Below are positions 11,640-21,185 of a DNA stretch of 64,000 nt, in pieces. Position 1 is the stretch's first letter. Each line of letters starts with the position of its first letter. Source of the DNA: Ischnura elegans (lineage: Eukaryota > Arthropoda > Insecta > Odonata > Coenagrionidae); assembly GCF_921293095.1 (NCBI RefSeq), contig NC_060248.1, positions 130,770,972-130,834,971 of the forward strand, in the 5' to 3' direction. The notes under the pieces are model-generated. The model was not told the DNA's origin. It did not search any database and saw nothing but the letters and a program-made list of their open reading frames with translations. Position numbers and translations under genes: made by a program.

Positions 11640-11748
11640 TAAGCATGTATATTTTGATAGTATGCGTAATATTTCTATGAACATGCGGTGTGCATGCGGC
11701 GGACCGTGGAAACAGCTGACGACGGGAGGGCGATGCGACCACGCTCAC

Positions 11749-12082
11749 GCCTCATTCAAATTACGATTGTTCCAGCGGTTGTCGGAATTATCGCGCATTC
11801 ACATGACGATTGTTAAAACCTGTGTTCGACGTTTATTTACCGAATAATATTTCTTTCGCCCATATTCCTCCTTCCTAGGAAAAATCCATGAAAAAAAATA
11901 GAGCTTCACGAGCTTTTCGTCTTTCTCTTGTCGCTTCCTCTTCCGGTCTCCCAGCGCCTAACCATCGTAAAGTGGCAACGTTTGGAACTACGTCAACTAT
12001 TGCCAGGACATGCATTCACACGGCTAGTTCGGTCAACTATCGTCGGGACGATCGCACGGACAATCGTAATGTGAACGAGGCA
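11749..12082 (+). mobile_element. Harbinger-like MITE (family M2), copy 1
   Basis: The left end GCCTCATTCAAATTACGATT and the right end inverted, GCCTCATGTTCAC/GCCTCGTTCACATTACGATT-like, form terminal inverted repeats. The interior (AAATAGAGCTTCACGAGC, GCGCCTAACCATCGTAAAGT) is nearly identical to the copy at 40083-40503. Relative to that copy about 90 bp are missing after CCTGTG (near 11824). The target duplication is not clear here. Confidence 0.75.
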
Positions 12083-12427
12083 TGAGGCGCGGGGGGTGGG
12101 GGGAAGGCTGAGCTGCCCCTATTCCCCCACTCCCGCCTATTTCCCTCGGCTCCTTTGAAGGAGCAGCCCCCCTCACAGCTTGCCGCACCCCACCCTCGCC
12201 ACCGCCAGCACGATCGGCGCCCGCACCACTGCATCCTCTCGGGTGAAACAGCGCACCAGACTCTCGGGGGAGGTCAACAGGGGGGACAGAGGGAGTATGG
12301 GCCGCTTGGGAGACACCACATCCAACTCGTACACGTACAGGGAGTCCAGAAATTCTCGTTATAAATGTGATGGTGCACCGATCGCTATCGGTGGAAATTC
12401 AGCCTATTCCCTCGTCATGTACATCTA
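12083..12427. other. GC-rich unassigned stretch
   Basis: GC-rich sequence with C and G runs. Open frames on both strands look compositional (proline/arginine-rich) and have no family features. Confidence 0.45.
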
Positions 12428-13167
12428 AATCAGATCATAAAAATAAGATAACGGAGATAGACGGTAGAACAGATAGATTCAGAATACCATTTTCTCCAAG
12501 ATCGATGAGAGACTGTGATGGCTAACTAATAGGTTAGTAGACTTGTAGTGTCGCCTACTAAATCATGTACATATTTATTAATTTATGTTTCTGAATTTTC
12601 CTACTATTCCATACAGCATGTTTGACGTGTTCTGGCTTTATTGTCAGAAAAACCTCAATGAGTAGTTTGCAAGTTTTGCCTTTGCATGAATGTGGAAGCA
12701 GTGGCGTTGCGAGGGGGGGGGATTTCGGGGGATAACCCCCCCCCCTAGAGCTGAGAGAAAGTTTTAAGTTTAATCCATTTTACTTATTTGGATCAGTATT
12801 ACTTATAGAATAGTGTAAGGATTTATCAAATATCCCTCAGAAAGCCGTAAAACTCACCATTTCGAACCATTAATCTTCAAATTTTTGTGGAGGAGGGTCC
12901 CCGCAACTCCTGCTTACCCTGGTGGGTATGCAATACCCCCACACCCGTAAGTATTAGTTGCGCCTTAAACCCCCCCAAGCCTTAATTCCTACTGCGCCCC
13001 AGTAGCTGCGCCCCAGTGCGGAAGTATAATCTGTTAGTATGCGCAACATTTTTTTGGACCGTGTGGTCTGCATGTGGGAATCGAATTGCACGCTTGTGAT
13101 TGATCACCCCCTTGCCAAACACCCTGAAGGTGCCTCGCTGGGTTTTATGTAAATGGAGATGTAAATA
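12428..13167 (+). mobile_element. LINE family A copy 2, 3' region, split by a hAT element
   Basis: The stretch 12428-12540 encodes the family A C-terminus in decayed form (SDH.NKITEIDGRTDRFRI). The 3'UTR words CTTGTAGTGT, GCCTACTAA and TTTCTGAATTT of copy 1 follow. After the insertion at 12699-13016 the 3'UTR resumes (AGTATGCGCAACATTTTTTT, GTGGTCTGCATGTGGGA) and ends in the shared tail (TTGCCAAACACCCTGAAGG, TAAATGGAGATGTAAA). It abuts a family B copy in opposite orientation at 13165. Confidence 0.8.
12699..13016 (+). mobile_element. hAT-like non-autonomous element, copy 2
   Basis: It starts CAGTGGCGTTGCGAGG and ends GCTGCGCCCCAG. It is flanked by TGTGGAAG (12691-12698) and TGCGGAAG (13017-13024), an 8-bp duplication with one mismatch. 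The interior (TCCATTTTACTTATTTGGAT, GAAAGCCGTAAAACTCACC) matches the inverted copy at 52811-53121 closely. It is inserted in the 3' part of a family A LINE. Confidence 0.85.
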
Positions 13168-13520
13168 ATACCCTGAGATCCAACTCCAGAGTGTTTGGCA
13201 GGGGGTGAACAATTACCAGTCAGCAGGAGGATACCAACATGCATCACACACGGTCATGAAAATATTACGCATAATAAAAAAATACGTGAACACTCATGCG
13301 AAAACAAGACTCACCAAAGGTTAGATTTTCCAATATCAAATCCAAGCCAGTTCAAAGCAATATAAAAAGATAAATGCGCAATGGGTCAATCTAGCGAGTG
13401 ACGCCATTAATTTCGTCAGTGGAGTTGCTATCCTTAATAGTGTGAGGGAAGTATGGTATTTTTAACCTATTTCATTCTCTGTTTCGCAATCTATTTCCTT
13501 TAATGTCTTCTGTGATCGCG
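13165..13520 (-). mobile_element. LINE family B copy 3, 3' part (left of nested insertion)
   Basis: Minus orientation. The shared tail (AATACCCTGAGATCC, GTGTTTGGCAGGGGGTGA) leads into the family B 3'UTR, matching 63362-63720: GACGCCATTAAT, GTTGCTATCCTTAAT, CTCTGTTTCGCAATCTATTT. The match ends at TGTGATCGCG (13520), where the tail of a family A element begins. The rest of this copy is at 15292-15415. Confidence 0.8.
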
Positions 13521-15291
13521 TTTACATCTACATCTACAAATTACCCTGCGAGCCACCTCTAGGGTGTTTGGCAGGGGGTGATCAATCACCAGCATGCAGC
13601 ATGCATTTGGACTCCCACATGCACACCACACCGTCCAAGAAACGTCCCGTATAATAACAAACTATACTACTATATGCTGTTAGAAATAGAATATAGAATA
13701 GAAATTCAGAAACATGCAGTAAGTTTTACATAGGTTAGTAGGCTACACTACAAGTCATGCAATCTATTTACGCGTTCTATTGCTGCCGTTATAATCTCTT
13801 ATTGATCGTGGAAAAAATGACATTCGGAATCTGTCTGTTCTGCAATCTATCTCTCTTATTTTATTTATATGATCTGATCTTCCGTAGTACGTTGGCGTCC
13901 GCAAGATATGGTTAACTTCGTCAGAAAAGACACCGCTCTTGAATTTATCTAAAAGGTTTAGTCTATTTTTCAATCTACGGTCCGACAGAGATTCCCATCC
14001 GAGTTTATCTAAGAGGTCAGTTACACTAACAAGACTATCGTTACGACCTTTCACATACCTGGCAGCTCTTCTTTGCACGCGTTCTAACTCTGTTATTAAG
14101 CCTTTTTCATGAGGGTCCCAAACACTGGCAGCGTATTCCAAATGTGGTCTAACGAGGGAAAAGTAGCTAATTTCTCTCACTTTGTCGTCGCACTTTCCTA
14201 ATATTCTTTTAACAAAACCCATTTTACGATTAGCTTGACCGGTTATTTCTCGAATATGTTTATCCCACGATAGATCATTATTGAGTCTAACCCCTAGATA
14301 TTTCAAAGATTCAACTGCCTTTAACTGCGTGCCCCGAATGACATAGTTACGCTGTAGGGAGTTATTCTTCTTCCAGAAATTCATTACGACGCATTTTTCC
14401 AAATTTAATTCCAACTGTCAAGCATCGCACCAAGCTTGGATAGCAGCAAGGTCATTCGTTAGTTCATCTATATCTTTGCTGGAACGGATTTCTCTGTAAA
14501 CTACAGCGTCGTCTGCAAATAATCGTAACTTACTCTGCACTACTTCGCCAATGTCGTTTATATAAAGAAGGAATAGGAGTGGGCCAATGACACTACCCTG
14601 AGGAACGCCAGAAGTCACTCTAACCTCATTGGAGACTGCACCGTCTAATACTACTCTTTGGACGCGGTCGCTCAAAAATTCTCTAATCCAGGAAATGACA
14701 TCTTCGTCTAGACCATAAGATTTCAGTTTTAATATTAACTTTCCGTGGGGTACTTTATCAAATGCCTTTTTGAAATCAAGAAAAATCGCGTCTACTGGAA
14801 TGTTGTCTTCCCCGGAGACTAAAATATCGTGGGCGAAAAGCGCTAACTGAGTTTCGCACGATCTGCTTTTCCTGAATCCATGTTGATTTCCCATTAATAA
14901 GTTTTGCGCGTCTAGGTGTTTCATTACCGAGCTGACTACGATGTGTTCAAGGACTTTGCAAGAGATGGACGTTAAAGATATCGGCCTGTAATTAGATGGC
15001 TGTTCCTTGTCTCCACTTTTAAATATAGGCATTACATTAGCGATTTTCCAGTCATTAGGTACTTCGTGTTGCTTGATGGATTTACTGAATATTAACTGCA
15101 AGTAGGGGGCAAGTTCTGAGGCTAGTTCTTTATATACGCGAGAAGGGATTTCGTCTGGACCAGGTGATTTATTTGGACTAAGCGATTTCAATATATTTTC
15201 TATTCCGAGCGTACTTATGTCAATAGCTGGCATCTTATGTAGACAGGGATTGTCATCGGTCTCGGGTGAGTTTTCGGAAGGCTGCGTGCTT
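13521..15291 (-). mobile_element. LINE family A copy 1, 5'-truncated, nested in family B
   Basis: The minus-strand element comprises the 3' part of the reverse transcriptase ORF (13764-15291), a 3'UTR (13640-13763) and the family tail (13521-13640: ACATCTACATCTAC, CCCTGCGAGCCACCTCTAGG, GTGTTTGGCAGGGGGTGATC). It is truncated at the 5' end: endonuclease and ORF1 are absent, and the junction at 15291/15292 continues directly into family B sequence. The interrupted family B copy resumes at AGCACGACAGCGGAGG. No target duplication is evident and a few bases of the target appear to be lost. Confidence 0.85.
13764..15291 (-). pseudogene. Reverse transcriptase of CR1/Jockey-like LINE (family A), one in-frame TGA
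   Basis: Two open stretches in one frame (15296-14421 and 14417-13764) are separated by a single TGA at 14418-14420; AWCDA precedes it and QLELNLEKC follows. RT motifs appear in order, counted from the upstream open stretch: PIFKSGDKEQPSNYRPISLT (residues 90-109), GFRKSRSCETQLALF (140-154), DAIFLDFKKAFDKVP (169-183, catalytic Asp), SGVPQGSVIGPLLFLLYIND (229-248) and the FADD box (260-263, catalytic Asp pair). The post-RT part has LEYAASVWDPHE and RVQRRAARYVKG. The usual residue after AWCDA in this family is Trp, so a TGG-to-TGA change is likely. N-terminal endonuclease is missing. This is the best-preserved LINE coding sequence in the window, suggesting recent insertion. Confidence 0.9.
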
Positions 15292-15415
15292 AGCACGACA
15301 GCGGAGGATATTTTTCTCGCAATCTGAGAAGAAATATTCTCCGAATTTACTGATTGAATGTAGCCTATACTTTACTCTACGCTTTCGTGAAGTTTCTCAT
15401 CCTAGCTCGCCTCAG
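15292..15415 (-). mobile_element. LINE family B copy 3, coding remainder (right of nested insertion)
   Basis: AGCACGACAGCGGAGG, GATATTTTTCTCGCAATC and GCCTATACTTTACTCTACGC line up with the family B copies at 45022-45110 and 63735-63830 (the RSKYRLNLLRKFEEDIFS.. coding region, minus strand). It continues the copy interrupted at 13520. Confidence 0.75.
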
Positions 15416-15420
15416 AAACA

Positions 15421-15520
15421 ATTTCCTTTCTATTTGTAAACGGCTGGTGTCCAAACACCCTCGCCACATATCCATTGAGGCGGCTTGCGGGGTAGTAGGT
15501 ATATGTAGATGCATAGGAGA
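15421..15520 (-). repeat. Solo LINE tail of a related family
   Basis: GGTGTCCAAACACCCTC, GAGGCGGCTTGCGGGGTAG and TATATGTAGATGCAT form a tail of the same architecture as the A/B tails but with different bases. A second example is at 51590-51650 (GATGCGGCTTGCAGTGTAAC). The orientation is uncertain. Confidence 0.45.
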
Positions 15521-15861
15521 TTAATTAGTGGAATTCACTCATTTCACCATTTGCTATTCCAAATATATTCTTCGAAAGAAAAAGCTCGATCGGCCGAATC
15601 GATTACCCCTGGCGTGGACGAAATTATGGAGTGATTTTTTTCGCTAGCGGAGAGACTGGTTTCTTTCCAACCCAGGTGTCATGTTTGAATTACGGCGGAA
15701 GATTTCAAGTAGTCGGGATAAACCCAAGGTGAGCCGCCTTCTCCGTACTGTCTTACTGCGAAGCGCTGCGGAAGGGAACAGACCTCGGGTCTTGGGTGGG
15801 CTTACATTCTATGATCACGAAGTTCGGACACCGTAGAAAGTGGCAGGGGTGCCAAAAGTAA
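15521..15861. other. No gene recognised
   Basis: Unassigned sequence without coding or repeat-end features. Confidence 0.5.
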
Positions 15862-16003
15862 TACATCTACATCTACATAATACCCTGCGAGCCACCTCTA
15901 GGTTGTTTGGCAGGGGGTGATCAATCACCAGCATGCAGCATGCAATTGGACTCCCACATGCATACCACACGGTCCAAAAAAAGTCACGTAACCTAACAAA
16001 TTG
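15862..16003 (-). repeat. Solo family A tail (142 bp)
   Basis: A full 3' tail (ACATCTACATCTACAT, GAGCCACCTCTAGGTTG, ACCACACGGTCCAAAAAA) ends at ACCTAACAAATTG and is followed at once by a second complete tail that belongs to the longer copy at 16004-16697. This is an extremely 5'-truncated insertion or a target-side duplication. Confidence 0.75.
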
Positions 16004-16697
16004 TACATCTACATAATACCCTGCGAGCCACCTCTAAGGTGTTTGGCAGGGGGTGATCAATCACCAGCATGCAGCATGCATTTGGACTCCCACATGCACA
16101 CCACACGGTCCAAGAAACGTCCCGTATACTAACAAACTATACTACTATATGCTGCTAGAAATAATAATTGAATTAAGAAACATGCATTAATTTTTACAAA
16201 GGTTAGTAGGCTACACTACAAGTCATGCAATCTATTTACGAGTTCTATTGCTGCCGTTATAATCTCTTATTGGTCGTGGAAAAAATGACATTCGGAATCT
16301 GTCTGTTCTACAAACAATCCTCTTATTTTATTTATATGATCTGATCTTCCGTAGTATGTTGGCGTCCGGAAGATATGGTTAACTTCGTCAGAAAAGACAC
16401 TGCTCTTGAATTTATCTAAAAGGTTTAGTCTATTTTTCAATCTACGGTCCGACAGAGATACCATCCGAGTTTATCTGAAAGGTCAGTTACACTAACAAGA
16501 CTATCGTAACGACCTTTCACATACCTGGCAGCTCTTCTTTGCACGCGTTCTAACTCTGTTATTAAGCCTTTTTCATGAGGGTCCCAAACACTGGCAGCGT
16601 ATTCCAAATGAGGTCCAACGAGGGAGAAGTAGCTAATTTCTCTCACTTTGTCGTCGCAATTTCCTAATATTCTCTAAACAAAACCCATTTTACAATT
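16004..16697 (-). mobile_element. LINE family A copy 3, truncated
   Basis: The tail, 3'UTR and C-terminal coding match copy 1 (13521-14220) almost base for base. The coding reads EISYFSLVGPHLEYAASVWD and RVQRRAARYVKGRYDSLVSV; a frameshift near 16455 separates this from LSDRRLKNRLNLLDKFKSSV and NHIFRTPTYYGRSDH. The match stops at CCCATTTTACAATTATT, where a MITE fragment begins. Confidence 0.85.
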
Positions 16698-16861
16698 ATT
16701 TATACTTACCCATTGCGTTTTCGCGCGCTTGAAAATTTTCACTTTTCATTTAATTGCGAAAAATAGATATCGTCATTTAAAAATCTAAAAGCATGAAATA
16801 CGTACTCCAGGAGTAATAATCTTTCGATTTAGGCAATTAAAAAATTATAGGAAACCGCCCT
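16698..16861 (+). repeat. MITE M1 fragment (right end)
   Basis: TTTTCGCGCGCTTGAAAATT, AAAATAGATATCGTCATT and ATAATCTTTCGATTTAGGCA, ending GGAAACCGCCC, match the last ~165 bp of the M1 copies at 4276 and 45776. The left end is missing and the fragment directly abuts LINE family A copy 3. Confidence 0.85.
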
Positions 16862-16932
16862 GTTGCAATACTGCAAGCGATTCGAGCTTCGCTAGCAATT
16901 TATCTTCTTGCGAGGATTAGAAAATTAACGGG

Positions 16933-17532
16933 ATGGCTATTTTCGATGGAGAAAGGCCATTGCCACCGCTTGTAGATTTGCCAAGCCTTTTAAAGCGAGC
17001 TGATCCGCAAAACGAGTTTGTTAAAATATACATTTTCCCCTTGGTCATTAGCCAGCGGTTTGCTGGAGGCCATTGGCTGCAGCTTTTGATTTGGGAGTCC
17101 GTCTTCAGCGAAGGGCAGGAGGAGACAATTTGGACAATGACCCTTGCCAACCCCTCGAGTGTTTGTTCCTTTCGCTGCATTCTATTCGTCCCTTCCGCGC
17201 CAAACCCTCGCGCCAAGGCCCAGGTAGAAAAGTTGGCGGAAGAGTGGCAAGACCCTATTTTCCCTTTTCAATTCGCCTGGTCATCATCCCATGGGGAAAG
17301 GAACGAGACACTTGCAAAAACAGAGGGAGGGACGCGCACAGGGAACGCAGATTACATTCACGCAGGGGACATTCCTGACGATGGAGTAACCATAGCGAGC
17401 CGGGGCCGTGCAAGTTGGCTGGTGGCCGTGGGAAACGGACCCTACAAACGGCTGTTCACCATTATCACCTGTTTCGGCGCAATTTACTTCACGGGCATCT
17501 GGTGCAAGCATGCAGAATTTTCGTTGGAATAA
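16933..17532 (+). other. 199-codon open frame of unknown status
   Basis: An ATG-initiated frame of 199 codons lies in a locally GC-richer stretch. I do not recognise any domain. There is no signal peptide; a hydrophobic run near the end (about residues 172-188, including TIITCFGAIYFTGIW) is the only notable segment. Antisense and other frames are also open for 60-100 codons, which argues for composition rather than selection. It is probably not a gene; a transposon-derived or chance frame is more likely. Confidence 0.15.
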
Positions 17533-18124
17533 ATTCAGGTCTCATATCCGCTACTCAAATGGTTTTGTCGAGCATGAATTTTTCAGAGTTCATGCCAACT
17601 TTCTATACCATCAATTTCCCTGAATTACGTGTACAGTTAACGGGCGTAGTACTTGCGATGGTTCAGATTTATGATAGCCTGACTATGACAAGGTAAAATA
17701 GGCTGTGTACAAGTACCTAGTTAATTGATAATAATTAGGAAAAATTGTTCACATATCGAAATGGATGCAATGTAGCAAAATATTTATAATTATTCTCAAA
17801 AATAAAAGGTCGCTAAGCTTGAGTAATTTTTCATGACACCTAGATAAACGCCAACAGTGTAATTATTCACCAATCGTATGCAAGTAACGTGACTCAATAT
17901 CACGTAACCATTGAGAAACTCGAGGCAAATTGGGACCAAAGTAGTGACGTCACCCGCCCTCTACTACTCCTTGCTCGAAGTTGGAAACTCGTGGCTGAGC
18001 GGTGATAAATGAGTTGAATAGAGTATTTAGGTTGGAATAATTTCCTTCGTCCTTTTTAAGTTTTGGTTAGTCGATTAATTACGTTCGTGTTAGATCTTCT
18101 TTCTCATTCCATCGATTTTTAGTT
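17533..18124. other. No gene recognised; 5' flank of tRNA-Ala
   Basis: No coding or repeat-end features were seen. The 60 bases ahead of the tRNA are AT-rich, as is usual upstream of nuclear tRNA genes. Confidence 0.5.
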
Positions 18125-18196
18125 GGGGATGTAGCTCAGTGGTAGAGCGTTCGCTTTGCATGTGAAAGGTCCCGGGTTCAATCCCCGGCATCTCCA
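18125..18196 (+). tRNA. tRNA-Ala(UGC)
   Basis: A 72-nt cloverleaf folds completely. The acceptor is GGGGATG with CATCTCC (one G-T pair) and discriminator A at 18196. The D arm is GCTC-AGTGGTA-GAGC; the anticodon stem is TTCGC/GTGAA with loop TTTGCAT (anticodon TGC); the variable loop is AGGTC; the T arm is CCGGG-TTCAATC-CCCGG. Box A (TAGCTCAGTGGTAGAG) and box B (GGTTCAATCCC) of the RNA polymerase III promoter are intact, no intron is present and CCA is not encoded. Unlike the SINE heads elsewhere in the window all stems pair, so this is a genuine gene. It charges alanine and reads GCA and, by wobble, other GCN codons. Confidence 0.96.
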
Positions 18197-18199
18197 GAC

Positions 18200-18203
18200 T
18201 TTT
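18200..18203 (+). terminator. RNA polymerase III T-run terminator
   Basis: TTTT begins four bases after the last tRNA base, the minimal pol III stop; a second TTTT follows at about 18210. Confidence 0.7.
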
Positions 18204-18588
18204 ATTGCCTTTTAAGTCATGTTTTTCGCCACATTCCAATTCATTCACCAATATCTCACCACATTCCATTACCAGCCAAATTGGAGCCCAAAAGACAAAT
18301 GGACCACCACCTCAGCAACAGATGGAGCCCAACGATAAAAAACACGGAGGAAAGGGAAAGCGGAGATTGAATTTCCATGGAGACGATGGTAGTCTACGCC
18401 CTGAAAACGTCGTCGCGACGTTTTAACCCTTGGACAACGTTAACAATAATTTAAATCAGTCACTAGGCAAAGAGAAAATCGCTGTAAACGGATTCGCTTA
18501 ACACTTCAAACTTAAATCTTGCTCACTTATGTACATGTATCCCCACGAATATTTCCTCCGTACAATTCACCTTTCAGTAACGACGTCA

Positions 18589-18720
18589 GGCAAGTAGGGT
18601 GAGAATTCAGATCTTCTGAGCTTAGCGGGCGGGACACCAAGAGAAATATGGACCGGCAAGTAGGATGAGAATTCAGATATTCAGATCTTAGCGGGCCGGA
18701 CACCAAGAGAAATATGGACC
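18589..18720. repeat. Two exact-length 66-bp tandem units
   Basis: 18589-18654 and 18655-18720 share GGCAAGTAGG.TGAGAATTCA, then AGCTTAGCGGGC/GATCTTAGCGGGC and GGACACCAAGAGAAATATGG, with a few substitutions and no net length change. Confidence 0.85.
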
Positions 18721-19365
18721 GACGCGGAGTGTATCCCGGAAGAGCTACGACTTCATTTACATCCACCCACCGAAGCCTTCATAAGGATTCCAGGAATATA
18801 CCTGGTGATTCATTAAAAGTCCTCTACACGACGAAATCACGTTACAGATATTTTTTTAACGGCTGAGGATTTAACGAAAGATTTGTACGAACTGACGAGA
18901 GTTTTATGTATCATATCTAACCGTATGAAAAAACTAATCTCTGGTACCTATTTGGCGGGCAAAGTCATTGTAAAAGTTGATATATTCTTGCAGTTATTTC
19001 ACAGACACTTTGTTAATGAACCTTTAAGATTAAATCGCTCACTAAAAGTAACTTGGAACATCGAAATTGATGATTCAAAGCTAGACCACTATCAGATTAA
19101 GAGCAATACGGCGAAAAATTATTTATAAAATTTCGTAGACTTTTTGGCAGCCATCTGTTGTCAAAAAAGATAAGCAGCGTCATCCGACCGTCTCTCTAGA
19201 AAGCGTTTACGGTACGGAATGAGCGCAGTTACGGTGGCGTGCGCTGAAGGGCATGCTGGTACAAGGGGCGCGCGCGTGACGGGACGGGAAAGATCGAAGA
19301 CTCCATTGCTGCAATCAGTCTGCGACCATTCGGCACTTCATCTACTTCTAACGTAAGTACCTAAC
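18721..19365. other. No gene recognised
   Basis: No coding, RNA or repeat-end features were recognised. An 81-codon frame at 18883-19128 has no family features. Confidence 0.5.
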
Positions 19366-19870
19366 GTGACCGACAGCATACGTGTGTTCGTATTTGCAGT
19401 TTTATCCTCTTTATCCGTCCCTAGTCTCTCCCTTCTCCGACTCCAATCAGACATCAAATTCATTTGTAATACCCTTAACTCCCACTTCGACAGTTCTGAC
19501 GTTGTTTCCTTCCTCAACATTAGAGTACCTTCCCGCCACACCCGATCTACCTCTTTACTCCACATTCCTACTCCCGGGATATCTGTAATTAAGCGCTCAC
19601 TTTTCCATAGACTTTCTTTTCTAACAAATTCTCTCGCCGGTGATATTGATCCGATGCTCTGACAATTAAAACTTTTACTCACCTGGCATCAACATATTTA
19701 TCGCATAAATTACTAGATAGCCGGATAAATTTTTGTTGTTTTCTTTTTTATTCTATTTAAATTTCTAATAAATAATTATTATTTAATTATTTAATATTTG
19801 TTGTTACAAGTGCACTTTAAATTGGCAGTCTTGCTGTATGTGTACCTCTTCATTAAAATAAAATATACGT
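19366..19870 (+). mobile_element. LINE remnant, C-terminal coding and 3'UTR
   Basis: The frame from 19366 reads RLQSDIKFICNTLNSHFDSS, then VVSFLNIRVPSRHTRSTSLL, then HIPTPGISVIKRSLFHRLSF and ends DIDPML. The order RVPSRHTRS...P...R.LFHRLSFL is the closing segment of many Jockey/CR1-group LINEs, where the ORF ends soon after it. The following AT-rich segment with AATAAAATAT (about 19850-19865) fits a 3'UTR end. The clade is uncertain. Confidence 0.55.
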
Positions 19871-19872
19871 CA

Positions 19873-19975
19873 TACACTGCTAGCCAATACTGGTGTGCTT
19901 GGCAGGGGGTAACTGATTGAAGCACCATGTACAAGGTACATTACATACGTACAAGGTGGTCATAAAGCTATTTAA
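19873..19975 (-). repeat. Diverged A/B-type LINE tail
   Basis: TGGTGTGCTTGGCAGGGGGT followed by AACTGATTGAAGCACC has the layout of the A/B tails (GTGTTTGGCAGGGGGTGATC.. ATCACC) but is strongly diverged. Confidence 0.4.
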
Positions 19976-21185
19976 TCACTAAAATGAAGTACTTTCGTGC
20001 AGGTGGTATCAGCTCCTTACTCGCTTGCACCGCTCAATCAAACCCAACACTATACGAAACAAATACAATCACATTGAAAGCCAAAAATTCCCAACGGTTG
20101 GTAATTAACTATGCTAGGTTAGAACATTGCAAATTATATGCCGGAAAAAGAAACAGCCAAACAATGCCAAAAATGATAAGATGAAAGAGAATAAAAATGC
20201 AGAGATAATGCTGTAATAACAAAATAACTCTCTCACCTTGGAGAAAATTGCGAGAAAATACCTTCGAAGAAATTCGTGAAAAAAAGCCATCTAATAATTA
20301 ATGACTGATTACAATTCCAATGTATTAATTGTATTATAATTACATTTAATAGGGAGTTTCTAACAGATTTGTATTTGTACTTAAGTCAATCTACTATTTT
20401 GACAAAGTTCTATCTGCAGCCATATAAGTTTAGAGAAAAATGTATTTAATCTCTTGCGGTATATTTTTGTATAAATCTAATTTTTTATGCACCAGTTCCT
20501 TTGTTATGCGCCAATATGCCGGGAAAAGGCCAGTTTTTCAATTAGTTCAGACTTCCAACTTGATTTTCACGTCATCATATTCATTCGGTAACCCAGCGCT
20601 CTCTTTTCCATCTAATATTTTTTAATGCCCTGGCATAAAAATATCCTTCTCTGGACCCCACTCTTTCGTTTCTTGTCTTTCATTTTCTAATCATCCCCAA
20701 AATGCCATTGGGATCGTTCGCGATTTCTATTATTATTGTCGGTTGCGATAGAGTTTGAAAAGTAAAGAGACTCCCATTTTTCCGTTTTTCGATCCGTCGC
20801 CTACTACCCTATTGCACGTAAGTTGATGACGTCATTGAATTTGGCAGAAGGGCTACCCGCTTCACCGCTGATTCTCGGCATCCCTCTCACGTGGTTCTTC
20901 GACGTTAAAATTCTAATAATGAAATCTTTCCGTCAAAGAGCAGGTGTCTCCGAACGAGTTGAAGAACCAGAACTTGTAATGACGTCACCAACTCGCGAAA
21001 AAAGGGCAGTCTTCTTCGCATTTTTTTCATTTTATAGTTATGACGCTGTAAATATTGGAAGACTGTTTATTCCTTATCACCAATAAATCCCTACTTTCTA
21101 CCGAACCTTTCGATGGAATGCGATGAGGCTGGGTGATTGACTCCGTTCACTGTTCTCCAGCCCTAAAGTCCCCTCTTCGCGTTTC
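19976..21185. other. No gene recognised
   Basis: AT-rich sequence followed by a mixed stretch. The open frames at 19984, 20440 and 20823 lack any family feature. Confidence 0.5.

Larger units (their letters stand above)
9253..11748 (+). mobile_element. LINE family B copy 2, split by a 2.1-kb insertion
   Basis: The left part (9253-9507) matches family B copy 1 from the NHILRLPS codons through the 3'UTR (ATGAGAATAAAATAAAAGAA, TTGCATGTTTTTTCAT, TCTAGGAATTACTAA). The match stops at TTATGAA (9507) and resumes at TAAGCATGTATATTTTG (11640), so the two halves join exactly as in copy 1. Sequence resembling the copy-1 3'UTR continues to about 11705 and is then replaced by unrelated DNA before the element at 11749. 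Confidence 0.85.

Noticed and set aside
13764-15291. Selenocysteine or programmed readthrough at the TGA in the LINE ORF
   Set aside because: Trp at this position and a single-base change explain it more simply; no SECIS-like element was sought successfully and LINE RTs are not known to use selenocysteine.
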